Below are positions 34,482-42,688 of a stretch of DNA of 64,000 nucleotides, in pieces. The stretch comes from Rudaea cellulosilytica DSM 22992 (GTDB lineage Bacteria; Pseudomonadota; Gammaproteobacteria; Xanthomonadales; Rhodanobacteraceae), in NCBI RefSeq assembly GCF_000378125.1, contig NZ_KB899241.1:2145652-2209651 (forward strand), given 5' to 3'. A program made the position numbers and the translations under genes. How positions within the stretch are numbered: position 1 is the first letter of the stretch; each line of letters opens with the position of its first letter. The notes beneath the pieces are model-generated. The model had not been told where the DNA came from and did no database searches. It saw only the letters and a list, made by a program, of their open reading frames with translations.

Positions 34482-35891
34482 ATGACCACGCCCATGTCAT
34501 CCGCCATTCCGCAGTTCGACGCCGAACTGATCGCCCGTCACGATGTCGCCGGACCGCGCTACACCTCGTATCCGACCGCGCCGCAATTCCATGTCGGCTT
34601 CGACGAATTGGCGTTCCGTGCCGTTGCATGCGCATCGAACGAAGATCCGATTCCGCGCCGCCTCTCGCTCTACGTGCACGTACCGTTCTGCGCGAGTCCG
34701 TGCTTCTACTGCGGCTGCACGCGCGTGATCACGCGTGATCACGGCAAGGCCGAGATCTACCTCGACCATCTGTATCGCGAGATCGAACTCGTCGCGCCAC
34801 TGTTCGACCGCGATCGCCCGCTGGTGCAGCTGCACTTCGGCGGCGGCACGCCGAATTTCCTAGATGACATGCAGATGAGCGAGCTGCTCGAATCGCTGGC
34901 GCGGCAGTTCTCCTTCAGCCGCGACGCCGATCGCGAATTCGGCATAGAACTCGACCCGCGCTGGTGCGGACCGGACTACGTGCGCATGCTCGCCACCCAT
35001 GGCTTCAACCGCATTTCCGTCGGCATCCAGGATTTCGACCGTACGGTGCAGGCCGCGATCAATCGCATCCAGTCCGTGGAAGAAACCCGTGCAGTGCTCG
35101 ACGCGGCGCGCGCGAGCGGCTTTCGTTCGACCAGCGTCGATCTGATCTACGGCCTGCCAAAGCAGACCGTCGCAAATTTCCGCCGCACGCTCGAACAAGT
35201 GATCGAGCTGGCGCCCGACCGGGTCGCGACCTATGCCTACGCACACCTGCCCGATCGCTTCAAGGCGCAGCGCCGAATTAATGCCGCCGACCTGCCGAGC
35301 GCCGCGCAGCGCCTCGAACTGCTCGGACTCACGGTCGAAATGCTGACCGCCGCAGGCTATCGCTACATCGGCATGGACCACTTCGCCCGCCCCAATGACG
35401 ACCTCGCGCGCGCGCAGGAAGCCGGCACGCTGCAGCGCAATTTCCAGGGCTATTCCACGCACGGCGACTGCGACCTGATCGGCCTCGGCGTCAGCGCGAT
35501 CTCGCACGTCGGCGCCACGTTCAGTCAGAACGAGCGCGAACTGCGCGACTACTACGCCGCGCTCGAAGAGGGGCGCCTGCCAATCGTGCGCGGCATAGAA
35601 CTCGATGATGACGACGCGCTGCGCGCCGACGTGATCCAACAGCTGATGTGTCAAGGTCGTCTCGACATTGCTTCGGTCGAAGCGCGCCATCGCATCGACT
35701 TCACCAACTATTTCGGTGTCGAACTCGAACGTCTGCGCATCGCGGCCAACGACGGTTTGGTCGAAATCACGCCGGAGAACCTTGCCGTCACGCCGCGCGG
35801 TCGTTTCCTGCTGCGCAATATCGCCATGTGCTTCGACGCTTACCTGCATGCGCCCGCTGCCGTGGCGGCGAGGTATTCACGCGCGCTGTAG
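34482..35891 (+). CDS. hemN: Oxygen-independent coproporphyrinogen III dehydrogenase
   Basis: ATG 34482 gives 469 residues; ATG 34494 is an alternative. Radical-SAM cluster CASPCFYCGC (C-x3-C-x2-C plus the extra Cys of HemN), GPRYTSYPTAPQF near the start, FGGGTPNFL, RISVGIQDFD, DLIYGLPKQT and DHFARPNDDL. It converts coproporphyrinogen III to protoporphyrinogen IX without oxygen, supplying haem for cbb3 at low oxygen. hemN is a standard FNR/ANR target. Standing alone, 67 nt after the cco run. Confidence 0.96.
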   Translation: MTTPMSSAIPQFDAELIARHDVAGPRYTSYPTAPQFHVGFDELAFRAVACASNEDPIPRRLSLYVHVPFCASPCFYCGCTRVITRDHGKAEIYLDHLYREIELVAPLFDRDRPLVQLHFGGGTPNFLDDMQMSELLESLARQFSFSRDADREFGIELDPRWCGPDYVRMLATHGFNRISVGIQDFDRTVQAAINRIQSVEETRAVLDAARASGFRSTSVDLIYGLPKQTVANFRRTLEQVIELAPDRVATYAYAHLPDRFKAQRRINAADLPSAAQRLELLGLTVEMLTAAGYRYIGMDHFARPNDDLARAQEAGTLQRNFQGYSTHGDCDLIGLGVSAISHVGATFSQNERELRDYYAALEEGRLPIVRGIELDDDDALRADVIQQLMCQGRLDIASVEARHRIDFTNYFGVELERLRIAANDGLVEITPENLAVTPRGRFLLRNIAMCFDAYLHAPAAVAARYSRAL

Positions 35892-35933
35892 CGCTGCGGC
35901 CGCTGCGGCGGGATGTCGCAGGTCGATGCGTTT

Positions 35934-35947
35934 TTGATCTGCCGCAA
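35934..35947 (+). promoter_or_regulatory. Degenerate FNR-type half-site before ompW
   Basis: TTGAT-CTGC-CGCAA: the left half is perfect, the right half keeps only the CAA-type end. Its centre is about 64 nt from ATG 36004, the same spacing as the usp and ccoN boxes, which is the main reason to list it. Confidence 0.4.
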
Positions 35948-36003
35948 AAAGCGTCCGGCGTGCGCGAATCACACTGGGCCATCCCAACCAGAAAGGAAAC
36001 GCC

Positions 36004-36615
36004 ATGAAGCTTCTCGTCTCTGCGATCGCCCTCGCTCTCGTCGTGTCTGCTCCGCTCGTCCATGCGCAGGATCCGGATTGGATCGTCAAGGTCGGCGTGC
36101 ATACGGTCGATCCGAAATCGGACAACGGCACGCTGGCCGGTGGCACGCTGAAGAGCGACGTCGGTTCCGACGTCAAGCCGACGATCACGGCCGAATACCT
36201 GCTGGCGCCCGAATGGGGCGTCGAAATACTCGCCTCGCTGCCGTGGAAACACGACGTCAAGCTCAACGGCGTCCTCGCGGCGACGACCAAGCAATTGCCG
36301 CCGACGGTTAGCGTGCAATACCACTTCAATCCGACCGGCAAGGTTTCGCCGTTCGTCGGCCTCGGTCTCAACTACACGATATTCTTCAGCGAACACACGA
36401 CGGGGCCCTTGGCGGGCACCAAGCTGAGCCTCGACAACTCTCTCGGTATCGCCGCGCACGGCGGCATCGATTTCCGCATCGACGAGCGCTGGCTCGTCAC
36501 GCTCGACGCGCGCTGGATCAAGATCGGCACCGACGCCAAGGTCAACGGTACCAAGGTCGGCACGGTAAACATCGATCCGTTCGCCTACGGCATCGCCGTC
36601 GGCTACCGGTTCTAA
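36004..36615 (+). CDS. ompW: OmpW-family outer-membrane protein
   Basis: A 203-residue precursor with Sec signal (MKLLVSAIALALVVSAPLVHA) and an eight-strand barrel. OmpW features are DWIVKVGVHTVDPKSDNG near the mature start, PTITAEYLLAPEWGVEILASLPW, KQLPPTVSVQYHF, SPFVGLGLNYT and a terminal FAYGIAVGYRF with C-terminal Phe. It forms a narrow hydrophobic channel; in E. coli it is FNR-regulated. It shares a 14-nt gap with the next gene, so they may be co-transcribed. Confidence 0.93.
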   Translation: MKLLVSAIALALVVSAPLVHAQDPDWIVKVGVHTVDPKSDNGTLAGGTLKSDVGSDVKPTITAEYLLAPEWGVEILASLPWKHDVKLNGVLAATTKQLPPTVSVQYHFNPTGKVSPFVGLGLNYTIFFSEHTTGPLAGTKLSLDNSLGIAAHGGIDFRIDERWLVTLDARWIKIGTDAKVNGTKVGTVNIDPFAYGIAVGYRF

Positions 36616-36629
36616 GCGGAGAGACGACG

Positions 36630-37697
36630 ATGGACGCATACGAGCAGGCGAACGAGCATCCGATCATCAGCACGGATGTGGTCATCGTCGGCGCAGGCCC
36701 GGTGGGGCTGTTTCAGGTGTTCGAACTCGGCCTGCTCGGCCTGCAGGCGCACGTCGTCGACAGCATGGCGCAGCTCGGCGGCCAATGCATCGAGTTGTAT
36801 CCCGACAAGCCCATCTACGACATTCCGGCGATTCCGGTATGCACCTCGAAGGAACTGGTCGACCGGCTGGTCGAACAGATCAAGCCGTTCGCGCCGCAAT
36901 TCCATCTCGGCGAAGAAGTTACCGAGATGGAGCGCACGCCGTCGGGTCGCTTCCACGTGCGTACGAGCGCCGGTACGCGATTCGATGCCGGCGCCGTGAT
37001 CATCGCCGCCGGCGTCGGCGCATTCCGCCCGCGCCGGCTGCGCGTGCCCGGTGCGGAGCGGCTCGAAGGCGAAACCCTGCACTACAAGGTGACCGATCCG
37101 AGCCTGTTTGCCGACAAGGACATCGTCATTGCCGGCGCCGGTGATTCGGCACTGGACTGGGCGCTCGAACTGCACGACAAGGTGCGCAGCCTCGTGCTCG
37201 TGCACCGCTCGCAGTCGTTCCGTGCCGCGCCGAGCAAAGTGCGGCAGATGGAGCGCCTGTGCGAGGAAATGAAGATGCAGTTCCTCGAAGGCGACATCAC
37301 CGGGCTCGAAGCCGACGGCAAAGCCCTGTCCTCGATCCTCGTGCGCTCGGCCAGCGGCCTGACCAACCGCGTCGATGCGCAGCACCTGCTCGTGTTCTGG
37401 GGGCTGCATCCCAACCTCGGCCCGATCGCCACGTGGGGGCTGAACCTGGACAAGAACCAGATCGAGACGGATACCGCGACGTTCGCCACGAACGTGCCCG
37501 GCGTGTTCGCGGTCGGCGACATCAACACCTATCCGGGCAAGAAAAAGCTCATCCTGAGCGGCTTCCACGAGGCCGCGCTCGCCGCGTTCGGCGTGCGCGA
37601 ATACCTGTCGCCCGGCGAGAAGGTCCACCTGCAATACACGACGACGAGCCCGATCATGCACAAGCGGCTCGGCGTCGCCGCCACATTGGCCGCATAG
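36630..37697 (+). CDS. Ferredoxin/flavodoxin-NADP+ reductase (thioredoxin-reductase-like)
   Basis: A 355-residue flavoprotein: FAD site VVIVGAGPVGLFQVFELGLLG, GGQCIELYPDKPIYDIPA, NADP site IVIAGAGDSALDWALEL, and late FAVGDINTYPGKKKLILSG. It lacks the CxxC disulfide of thioredoxin reductases, as in the YumC-type ferredoxin reductases, and matches their length. It moves electrons between NADPH and ferredoxin or flavodoxin, which could feed HemN and other radical-SAM or iron-sulfur enzymes. Strong ribosome site (ggagag) before ATG 36630. Confidence 0.9.
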   Translation: MDAYEQANEHPIISTDVVIVGAGPVGLFQVFELGLLGLQAHVVDSMAQLGGQCIELYPDKPIYDIPAIPVCTSKELVDRLVEQIKPFAPQFHLGEEVTEMERTPSGRFHVRTSAGTRFDAGAVIIAAGVGAFRPRRLRVPGAERLEGETLHYKVTDPSLFADKDIVIAGAGDSALDWALELHDKVRSLVLVHRSQSFRAAPSKVRQMERLCEEMKMQFLEGDITGLEADGKALSSILVRSASGLTNRVDAQHLLVFWGLHPNLGPIATWGLNLDKNQIETDTATFATNVPGVFAVGDINTYPGKKKLILSGFHEAALAAFGVREYLSPGEKVHLQYTTTSPIMHKRLGVAATLAA

Positions 37698-37788
37698 TTC
37701 ACGGCATCGCGGCAGGCCGGCGCCGCACCGCGTCGGTACACACGAGCTTTGCTAGAATCGCGCCGTTACCACACGGCGCGCATATTTC

Positions 37789-38526
37789 ATGGTTTCGACG
37801 GTGCCCGCTTCGCCTGAGTCTTTGCCGCATCTGCTTGTCGTGGACGACGAAGGCGAGATCGCCGATTCGATCGTGCGCTATTTCGGCAGATACGGCTTCC
37901 GCGTCAGCACTGCCGGCGATGGCGCGGCGATGCGCGAGGTCGTGCAAAGCGACACGGTCGACGTGATCCTGCTCGACCTCGGCTTGCCGCGCGAAGACGG
38001 CTTCGCGCTGACCCGCTGGCTGCGCGAACGCTGGCGCGGCGCGATCATCATCGTCACCGGGCGCGGCGAGTCGGTGGACCGGGTCGTCGGCCTCGAGCTC
38101 GGCGCCGACGACTATGTGACCAAGCCTTTCGATCTGCGCGAACTGCTGGCTCGCGTGCGCAGCGTATTGCGGCGAACCACGGCCGCCCCTGCGCCATCGA
38201 CCATGTCCTCCGGCTACGCGTTCCCCGGTTTTCGGCTCGATCTCGACCGGCGTAGGCTCACCGGAGCCAACGGAACCGAGGTGCCGCTGACTTCGGGCGA
38301 ATTCGACCTGCTTTGCGTGCTTGTCCGCCATCCGAACCGTGTGCTTTCGCGCGACGCGATCATGGACGAGATGCACGGCCGCACGAGCGGACCGTTCGAT
38401 CGTGCGATCGACGTGCAAATCGGCCGCCTGCGGCGCAAAATCGAGGCCGACTCGTCCAACCCGCAGCTGATCAAATCGGTGCGCAACGCGGGTTACTTGT
38501 TCGCGGCACGAGTGGACCGCGCTTAG
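37789..38526 (+). CDS. OmpR-family response regulator
   Basis: A 245-residue regulator with a receiver domain (LLVVDDEGEIADSIV; phosphorylation site Asp-63 in ILLDLGLPREDG; Lys in VTKPFDLREL) and an OmpR/PhoB winged helix from about 135 (FRLDLDRRRLTGANG, VLSRDAIMDEMHG, VQIGRLRRKIEAD). It is followed 18 nt later by a hybrid kinase that should phosphorylate it. Its place beside an FNR-like regulator suggests a role in respiratory control, unproven. Confidence 0.94.
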   Translation: MVSTVPASPESLPHLLVVDDEGEIADSIVRYFGRYGFRVSTAGDGAAMREVVQSDTVDVILLDLGLPREDGFALTRWLRERWRGAIIIVTGRGESVDRVVGLELGADDYVTKPFDLRELLARVRSVLRRTTAAPAPSTMSSGYAFPGFRLDLDRRRLTGANGTEVPLTSGEFDLLCVLVRHPNRVLSRDAIMDEMHGRTSGPFDRAIDVQIGRLRRKIEADSSNPQLIKSVRNAGYLFAARVDRA

Positions 38527-38544
38527 TCACTCCAGGGGACCGTC

Positions 38545-40503
38545 ATGTATCGGGAATTGTTCGAGATATCTCCCGACGCGATGATCGCGGTGGACGCGAA
38601 CAGCTGCATCGTGCGCGCGAACGCGCAGGCCGAGCGCCTGTTCGGCTACAGCGAAACGCAGCTGCTCGGCAGTGGCATCGAAATGCTGATTCCCGCACGG
38701 GCGCGCAACAAACACCAGGCGCATGTTGCGGGCTACACAGCGAACCCTCGCGTGCGCTCAATGGGCACCGGGCAAGAACTCGTTGGACTGCGCCGCGACG
38801 GCAGCGAATTTCCGGTCGAGATCGCGCTCAGCCCGATGACCACGCCGGAGGGACGCATCGTCGTCGCCGCGATTCGCGATATCTCCGAAACGCAGCGCGC
38901 GCGGCAGGCGTTGGCACGCGCGCGCTACGACAAGGTCATGGCCCAGGTCGGCCAGCTCTTTCTCACCTCGCCCAATCTCGACGATGCCATCGCGCGTATT
39001 CCTGCGCTGGTGGTCGAGGCGCTCGGCGTCGAGGCTGCCGCGATCGTGTTCAAACTGCCGCTACGCGAACGCCTGCAGGTGCGCGCCTCGTTTGGCCTCG
39101 ACACGCATACGCTGTCTTCGGTGATCGATCTGTTGAATCCCGGACTGCTCGACAGCCTCGCCGCCACCGATCAAACGATTTCACCCGCCCACGGCGAAGT
39201 GCTGCGCGAGGCGGGATTTGTCTCGAGCGTTGTGATTCCGTTGCCGGACCCGCGCGCGCCGGCCTCGGCGCTACTGGCGATGGCGCGCGAGCCGCGTCAT
39301 TTCGATCACGATGCGCTGCATTTCCTGCACACGATCGCGACCACCCTTGCGGCTACCTTGCAGCGTATCCGCACCGAGGAACAGCTCTCGCACGCGCAAC
39401 GGCTCGAAGCGGTCGGCCAGCTCACCGGCGGCATCGCGCACGATTTCAACAATCTGCTCACCGTGGTCTCGGCGAACCTGCAGATTCTCGAAGACGATCT
39501 CGCCGGCCGGCCCGAGCAGCTCGAGACGATCGCCATCGCTCTGCGTGCGGTCGGTCGCGGCGCCGAGCTGACGCGTAAGCTGCTCGCGTTCGCCCGACGC
39601 CAGCAACTCTCTCCGCGCGCCTGCGACTCGAAGGAACTGCTCGAAGACGTCGGCGGTCTGCTCCGGCGCGCGTTGGGCGAAGCGATCGATTTACATATCG
39701 TCTGTCCGGCGGACATGCCGCACGTGTTCGTCGATCCAGGCCAACTCGACGCGGCGCTAGTCAACCTTGCGATCAACGCGCGCGACGCCATGCCGCGCGG
39801 CGGCCGTCTGCACATCAGCGCGCGCGTCGGTGCGATCGAGTCTGGCGATGCGACCGGCGACGCCAAGCCGGGCCAATATATCGTCGTTGCCGTGCGCGAT
39901 ACCGGCTTCGGCATGACTCCCGACGTGCTCGCGCGCGCGCTCGAGCCGTTCTTCACTACCAAAGGGCAAGGCAAGGGTTCAGGTCTGGGCCTGTCGATGG
40001 TGTACGGCTTCGTCACCCAGTCGGGCGGCCATTTGAATATCGAAAGCCGGCTCGGCTACGGCACCAATGTGGAGCTCTACCTTCCGGTGATCGCCGCGGA
40101 AGCCGAAGCGCTGGACAAGCGCGCCGTGGCGCCCGCGAACGCGCACGGCCACGAAACCATTCTCGTCGTCGAAGACGATGCCGACGTGCGCCGTGCCGCG
40201 CTCGCCATCCTGCGTTCGCTCGGCTATACGACGCTGCCGTGTGTCGACGCCGATGAGGCATTGCGGACGATTCCGCTGCATTCGGAGATCGCGCTGGTGT
40301 TTTCCGACATCATGCTCGGCAGCGGCATGAGCGGTGTCGAACTGGCCGAAGAGATCCGTGTGCGCTGGCCGAGGTTGCCGATTCTGCTTACCTCGGGCGA
40401 CGAGCGCTCCTTGCAGAGCAGCGAAGCCTTCGACCTGTTGCGCAAGCCCTATCGTCGCGAAGAGTTGTCGGTCGCAATCCGCCGCCAACTCGATCCGAAC
40501 TGA
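38545..40503 (+). CDS. Hybrid sensor histidine kinase (PAS-GAF-HisKA-HATPase-REC)
   Basis: A soluble 652-residue kinase with ribosome site aggggacc. Parts: PAS domain (about 1-115, FEISPDAMIAVDANSCIVRANAQAE), GAF-type region (130-275), HisKA with phospho-His-299 in GGIAHDFNNLL, ATPase (about 395-515, N-box NLAINARDAMPRGG, G-boxes DTGFGM and GSGLGLSMVYG), and a C-terminal receiver (540-650, Asp-588 in FSDIMLG). Lacking membrane helices, it senses something inside the cell. No haem-PAS His is obvious, so FixL-like oxygen sensing is not supported by sequence alone. Confidence 0.93.
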   Translation: MYRELFEISPDAMIAVDANSCIVRANAQAERLFGYSETQLLGSGIEMLIPARARNKHQAHVAGYTANPRVRSMGTGQELVGLRRDGSEFPVEIALSPMTTPEGRIVVAAIRDISETQRARQALARARYDKVMAQVGQLFLTSPNLDDAIARIPALVVEALGVEAAAIVFKLPLRERLQVRASFGLDTHTLSSVIDLLNPGLLDSLAATDQTISPAHGEVLREAGFVSSVVIPLPDPRAPASALLAMAREPRHFDHDALHFLHTIATTLAATLQRIRTEEQLSHAQRLEAVGQLTGGIAHDFNNLLTVVSANLQILEDDLAGRPEQLETIAIALRAVGRGAELTRKLLAFARRQQLSPRACDSKELLEDVGGLLRRALGEAIDLHIVCPADMPHVFVDPGQLDAALVNLAINARDAMPRGGRLHISARVGAIESGDATGDAKPGQYIVVAVRDTGFGMTPDVLARALEPFFTTKGQGKGSGLGLSMVYGFVTQSGGHLNIESRLGYGTNVELYLPVIAAEAEALDKRAVAPANAHGHETILVVEDDADVRRAALAILRSLGYTTLPCVDADEALRTIPLHSEIALVFSDIMLGSGMSGVELAEEIRVRWPRLPILLTSGDERSLQSSEAFDLLRKPYRREELSVAIRRQLDPN

Positions 40504-40515
40504 CGGCGTCGAACT

Positions 40516-41247
40516 TTACGCTGCTTTGTCCTCGCAATGGATGACGCCGTCCAGCGCCGCCATATCGAGGATACGGATCTCGCGCCATTGCACGTCGATG
40601 CAGCCTTGGCCAGCCAGTCGCGTCAACGCACGTGTGACCGTCTCGTGCTTGAGCGCGAGGAAGCTGCCGATATCGGCGCGGCCCATGCGCAGCACGAAAT
40701 GGCGCGGACTGAAGCCGAGCGCTTCGTGGCGCGAGGCCAAGTCGAGAAGAAACGCGGCAACGCGTTGTTCCGCGCTGAGCGAGTTCAGCGCGAGCTTCCA
40801 CGACCGGTCGCTGCGGATCTCCGCGGCCAGGGCCCAGGTGAGGCGCTCCTGCAGTTCGGGCATCTGCGCGCAGGCGCGAAGTATCGCCGGGTAGGGCAGC
40901 TCCCACACGCCGCTCGTTTCGAGCGCGACGACGTCGCATTCGTGGGTCGCCGCGCCGATCGATTCGATGCCGACAAGGTCGCCGCGCATGCGAAATCCGG
41001 TGACCTGCTCGCGGCCGTCTTCGGCGACCAGGCAGGTCTTGAGAAAACCGACATTGACCAGATAGAGCGCGTTGAACGGCTGCCCGGCGCGATACAGATA
41101 CTGCCCCGCCGTGAGCTTGCGCTGGACAACGTTCACGTACTTGCTTAGCACCTCGATATCGATCGGCGCCGCAACCGCTTGCGCCGCCGTCAATGTCGCA
41201 CGCCGCGCTTTCGTGGGGAGTATCGAGATTTCTGCGACAGGGCTCAT
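40516..41247 (-). CDS. CRP/FNR-family regulator without iron-sulfur cysteines
   Basis: ATG 41247 (SPVAEISILPTKARR) gives 243 residues. A cyclic-nucleotide-type beta barrel (about 45-125: GQYLYRAGQPFNALYLVNVGFLKT, GDLVGIESIG) leads to the dimer helix and a winged helix with recognition motif HETVTRALTRLAGQG: Glu-202, Thr-205 and Arg-206 fit the E-x-x-(S/T)-R that reads TTGAT. The N-terminal 40 residues have no cysteine (cysteines are at 72, 104, 126, 216 and 238), so an FNR-type [4Fe-4S] site is absent. This is the DNR/FixK type of layout. A good candidate reader of the boxes at 12.6-35 kb, or a partner of a separate oxygen-sensing FNR. Confidence 0.9.
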   Translation of the reverse strand: MSPVAEISILPTKARRATLTAAQAVAAPIDIEVLSKYVNVVQRKLTAGQYLYRAGQPFNALYLVNVGFLKTCLVAEDGREQVTGFRMRGDLVGIESIGAATHECDVVALETSGVWELPYPAILRACAQMPELQERLTWALAAEIRSDRSWKLALNSLSAEQRVAAFLLDLASRHEALGFSPRHFVLRMGRADIGSFLALKHETVTRALTRLAGQGCIDVQWREIRILDMAALDGVIHCEDKAA

Positions 41248-41451
41248 GACTGACTCCGGTATGGGGCAACGCAAAAAGGCTGTTGCAGGGAAAAGTATTG
41301 CCAACCGGAAACTGGCCAATGTCTTAAGTACGACAACATGTAACAGTGTGTAACAGCCGAGCCCACCAATCGGGCTTTGCAGTCCCTGCGCACGCCTTGC
41401 CCTTTGCCGCTTAAACTCACGTTTCGGACCAACCTAGTCAAGCCGGCCACT

Positions 41452-42597
41452 ATGCAGCCCAGCGATTGCCACAACTTCCACGACTTTCGCCGCATGGCGC
41501 GCCGCAAACTGCCCGGCCCGATCTTCAACTACATCGACGGTGCGGCTGACGACGAGGTGACTTACCGGCGCAATACGGCCAGTTTCGAGCGCTGCGATCT
41601 GGTGCCGAATGTTCTGCGTGGCGTGGAGAACGTCGATCTGTCGGTCACGGTGATGGGGCAGAAACTCGCGTTGCCCGTGTACTGTTCGCCGACCGCATTG
41701 CAACGTCTGTTCCACCATCAAGGCGAGCGCGCCGTCGCTGCCGCATCGGACAAATACGCCACGATGTTCGGCGTCTCCTCGCTCGGCACGGTGAGCCTGG
41801 AAGAGGTGCGCAAGCTGAGCAGCGCGCCGCAGATCTACCAATTCTATTTCCACAAGGATCGCAGCCTCAATCGCGCGATGATGGAGCGCGCCAAGACCGC
41901 GGGCGTTGAGGTGATGATGCTGACCGTCGACAGCATCACCGGCGGCAACCGCGAACGCGACAAGCGCACCGGTTTCTCGATTCCATTCAAGCTGACTCTC
42001 GCCGGCATGCTGCAGTTTGCGATGAAGCCGGCGTGGGGACTCAACTATCTCACTCACGAGCCCTTCAGGCTGCCGCAACTCGATGAGCATGTCGACATGG
42101 GCGGCGGCACCATGTCGATCAGCAAGTATTTCAGCGAGATGCTCGATCCCTCGATGAACTGGGATGACGTGGCACAAATGGTCGAACAATGGTCCGGCCA
42201 GTTCTGCCTCAAGGGCATCATGTCGGTGGCCGATGCCAAGCGCGCGGCCGATATCGGTTGTACCGGCATCGTGCTGTCGAATCACGGCGGCCGTCAGCTC
42301 GACGGCTCGCGCACGGCGTTCGATCAGCTGGCCGAAATCGTCGATGCGGTCGGTGATCGCATCGACGTGCTCATGGATGGCGGCGTGCAGCGTGGCACGC
42401 ATGTGCTCAAAGCGCTCTCGCTCGGAGCCAAGGCCGTGGGCCTCGGACGTTATTACCTATTTCCCCTCGCCGCTGCGGGCCAAGCCGGAGTCGAACGCGC
42501 GCTCGAGCTGATGCGCATCGAAATCGAACGCGACATGCGATTGATGGGATGCTCGTCGGTGCAGCAACTGTCGCGCGCGAACCTGCGTTTTCGATGA
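41452..42597 (+). CDS. lldD: FMN-dependent 2-hydroxy-acid dehydrogenase, L-lactate dehydrogenase-like
   Basis: ATG 41452 (QPSDCHNFHDFRRMARRKLPG) gives 381 residues, the family length. Active-site and FMN motifs: YIDGAADDEVTYRRN, SPTALQRLFHHQGE, YQFYFHKDR, LTVDSITGGNRERD, LKGIMSVADA (FMN Lys), LSNHGGRQLDGS (catalytic His and Arg) and MDGGVQRGTHVLKAL. It oxidises L-lactate or a similar hydroxy acid and hands electrons to the quinone pool. The region 180-220 is longer than in glycolate oxidase and fits membrane-associated LldD. Lactate specificity is likely but not certain. Confidence 0.85.
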   Translation: MQPSDCHNFHDFRRMARRKLPGPIFNYIDGAADDEVTYRRNTASFERCDLVPNVLRGVENVDLSVTVMGQKLALPVYCSPTALQRLFHHQGERAVAAASDKYATMFGVSSLGTVSLEEVRKLSSAPQIYQFYFHKDRSLNRAMMERAKTAGVEVMMLTVDSITGGNRERDKRTGFSIPFKLTLAGMLQFAMKPAWGLNYLTHEPFRLPQLDEHVDMGGGTMSISKYFSEMLDPSMNWDDVAQMVEQWSGQFCLKGIMSVADAKRAADIGCTGIVLSNHGGRQLDGSRTAFDQLAEIVDAVGDRIDVLMDGGVQRGTHVLKALSLGAKAVGLGRYYLFPLAAAGQAGVERALELMRIEIERDMRLMGCSSVQQLSRANLRFR

Positions 42598-42688
42598 GCC
42601 CGTTGGATTTCCTTCGGCGCAGGACGCTTCGTCGCTTCAATTCCCGGAAAGTGACACTTCGCCACGCCGGTCGAAGGCGTGGCATCGT

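Noticed and set aside
38545-40503. FixL-like oxygen sensor role for the hybrid kinase
   Set aside because: The PAS domain shows no clear haem-binding His and the response regulator is OmpR-type, not FixJ-type.
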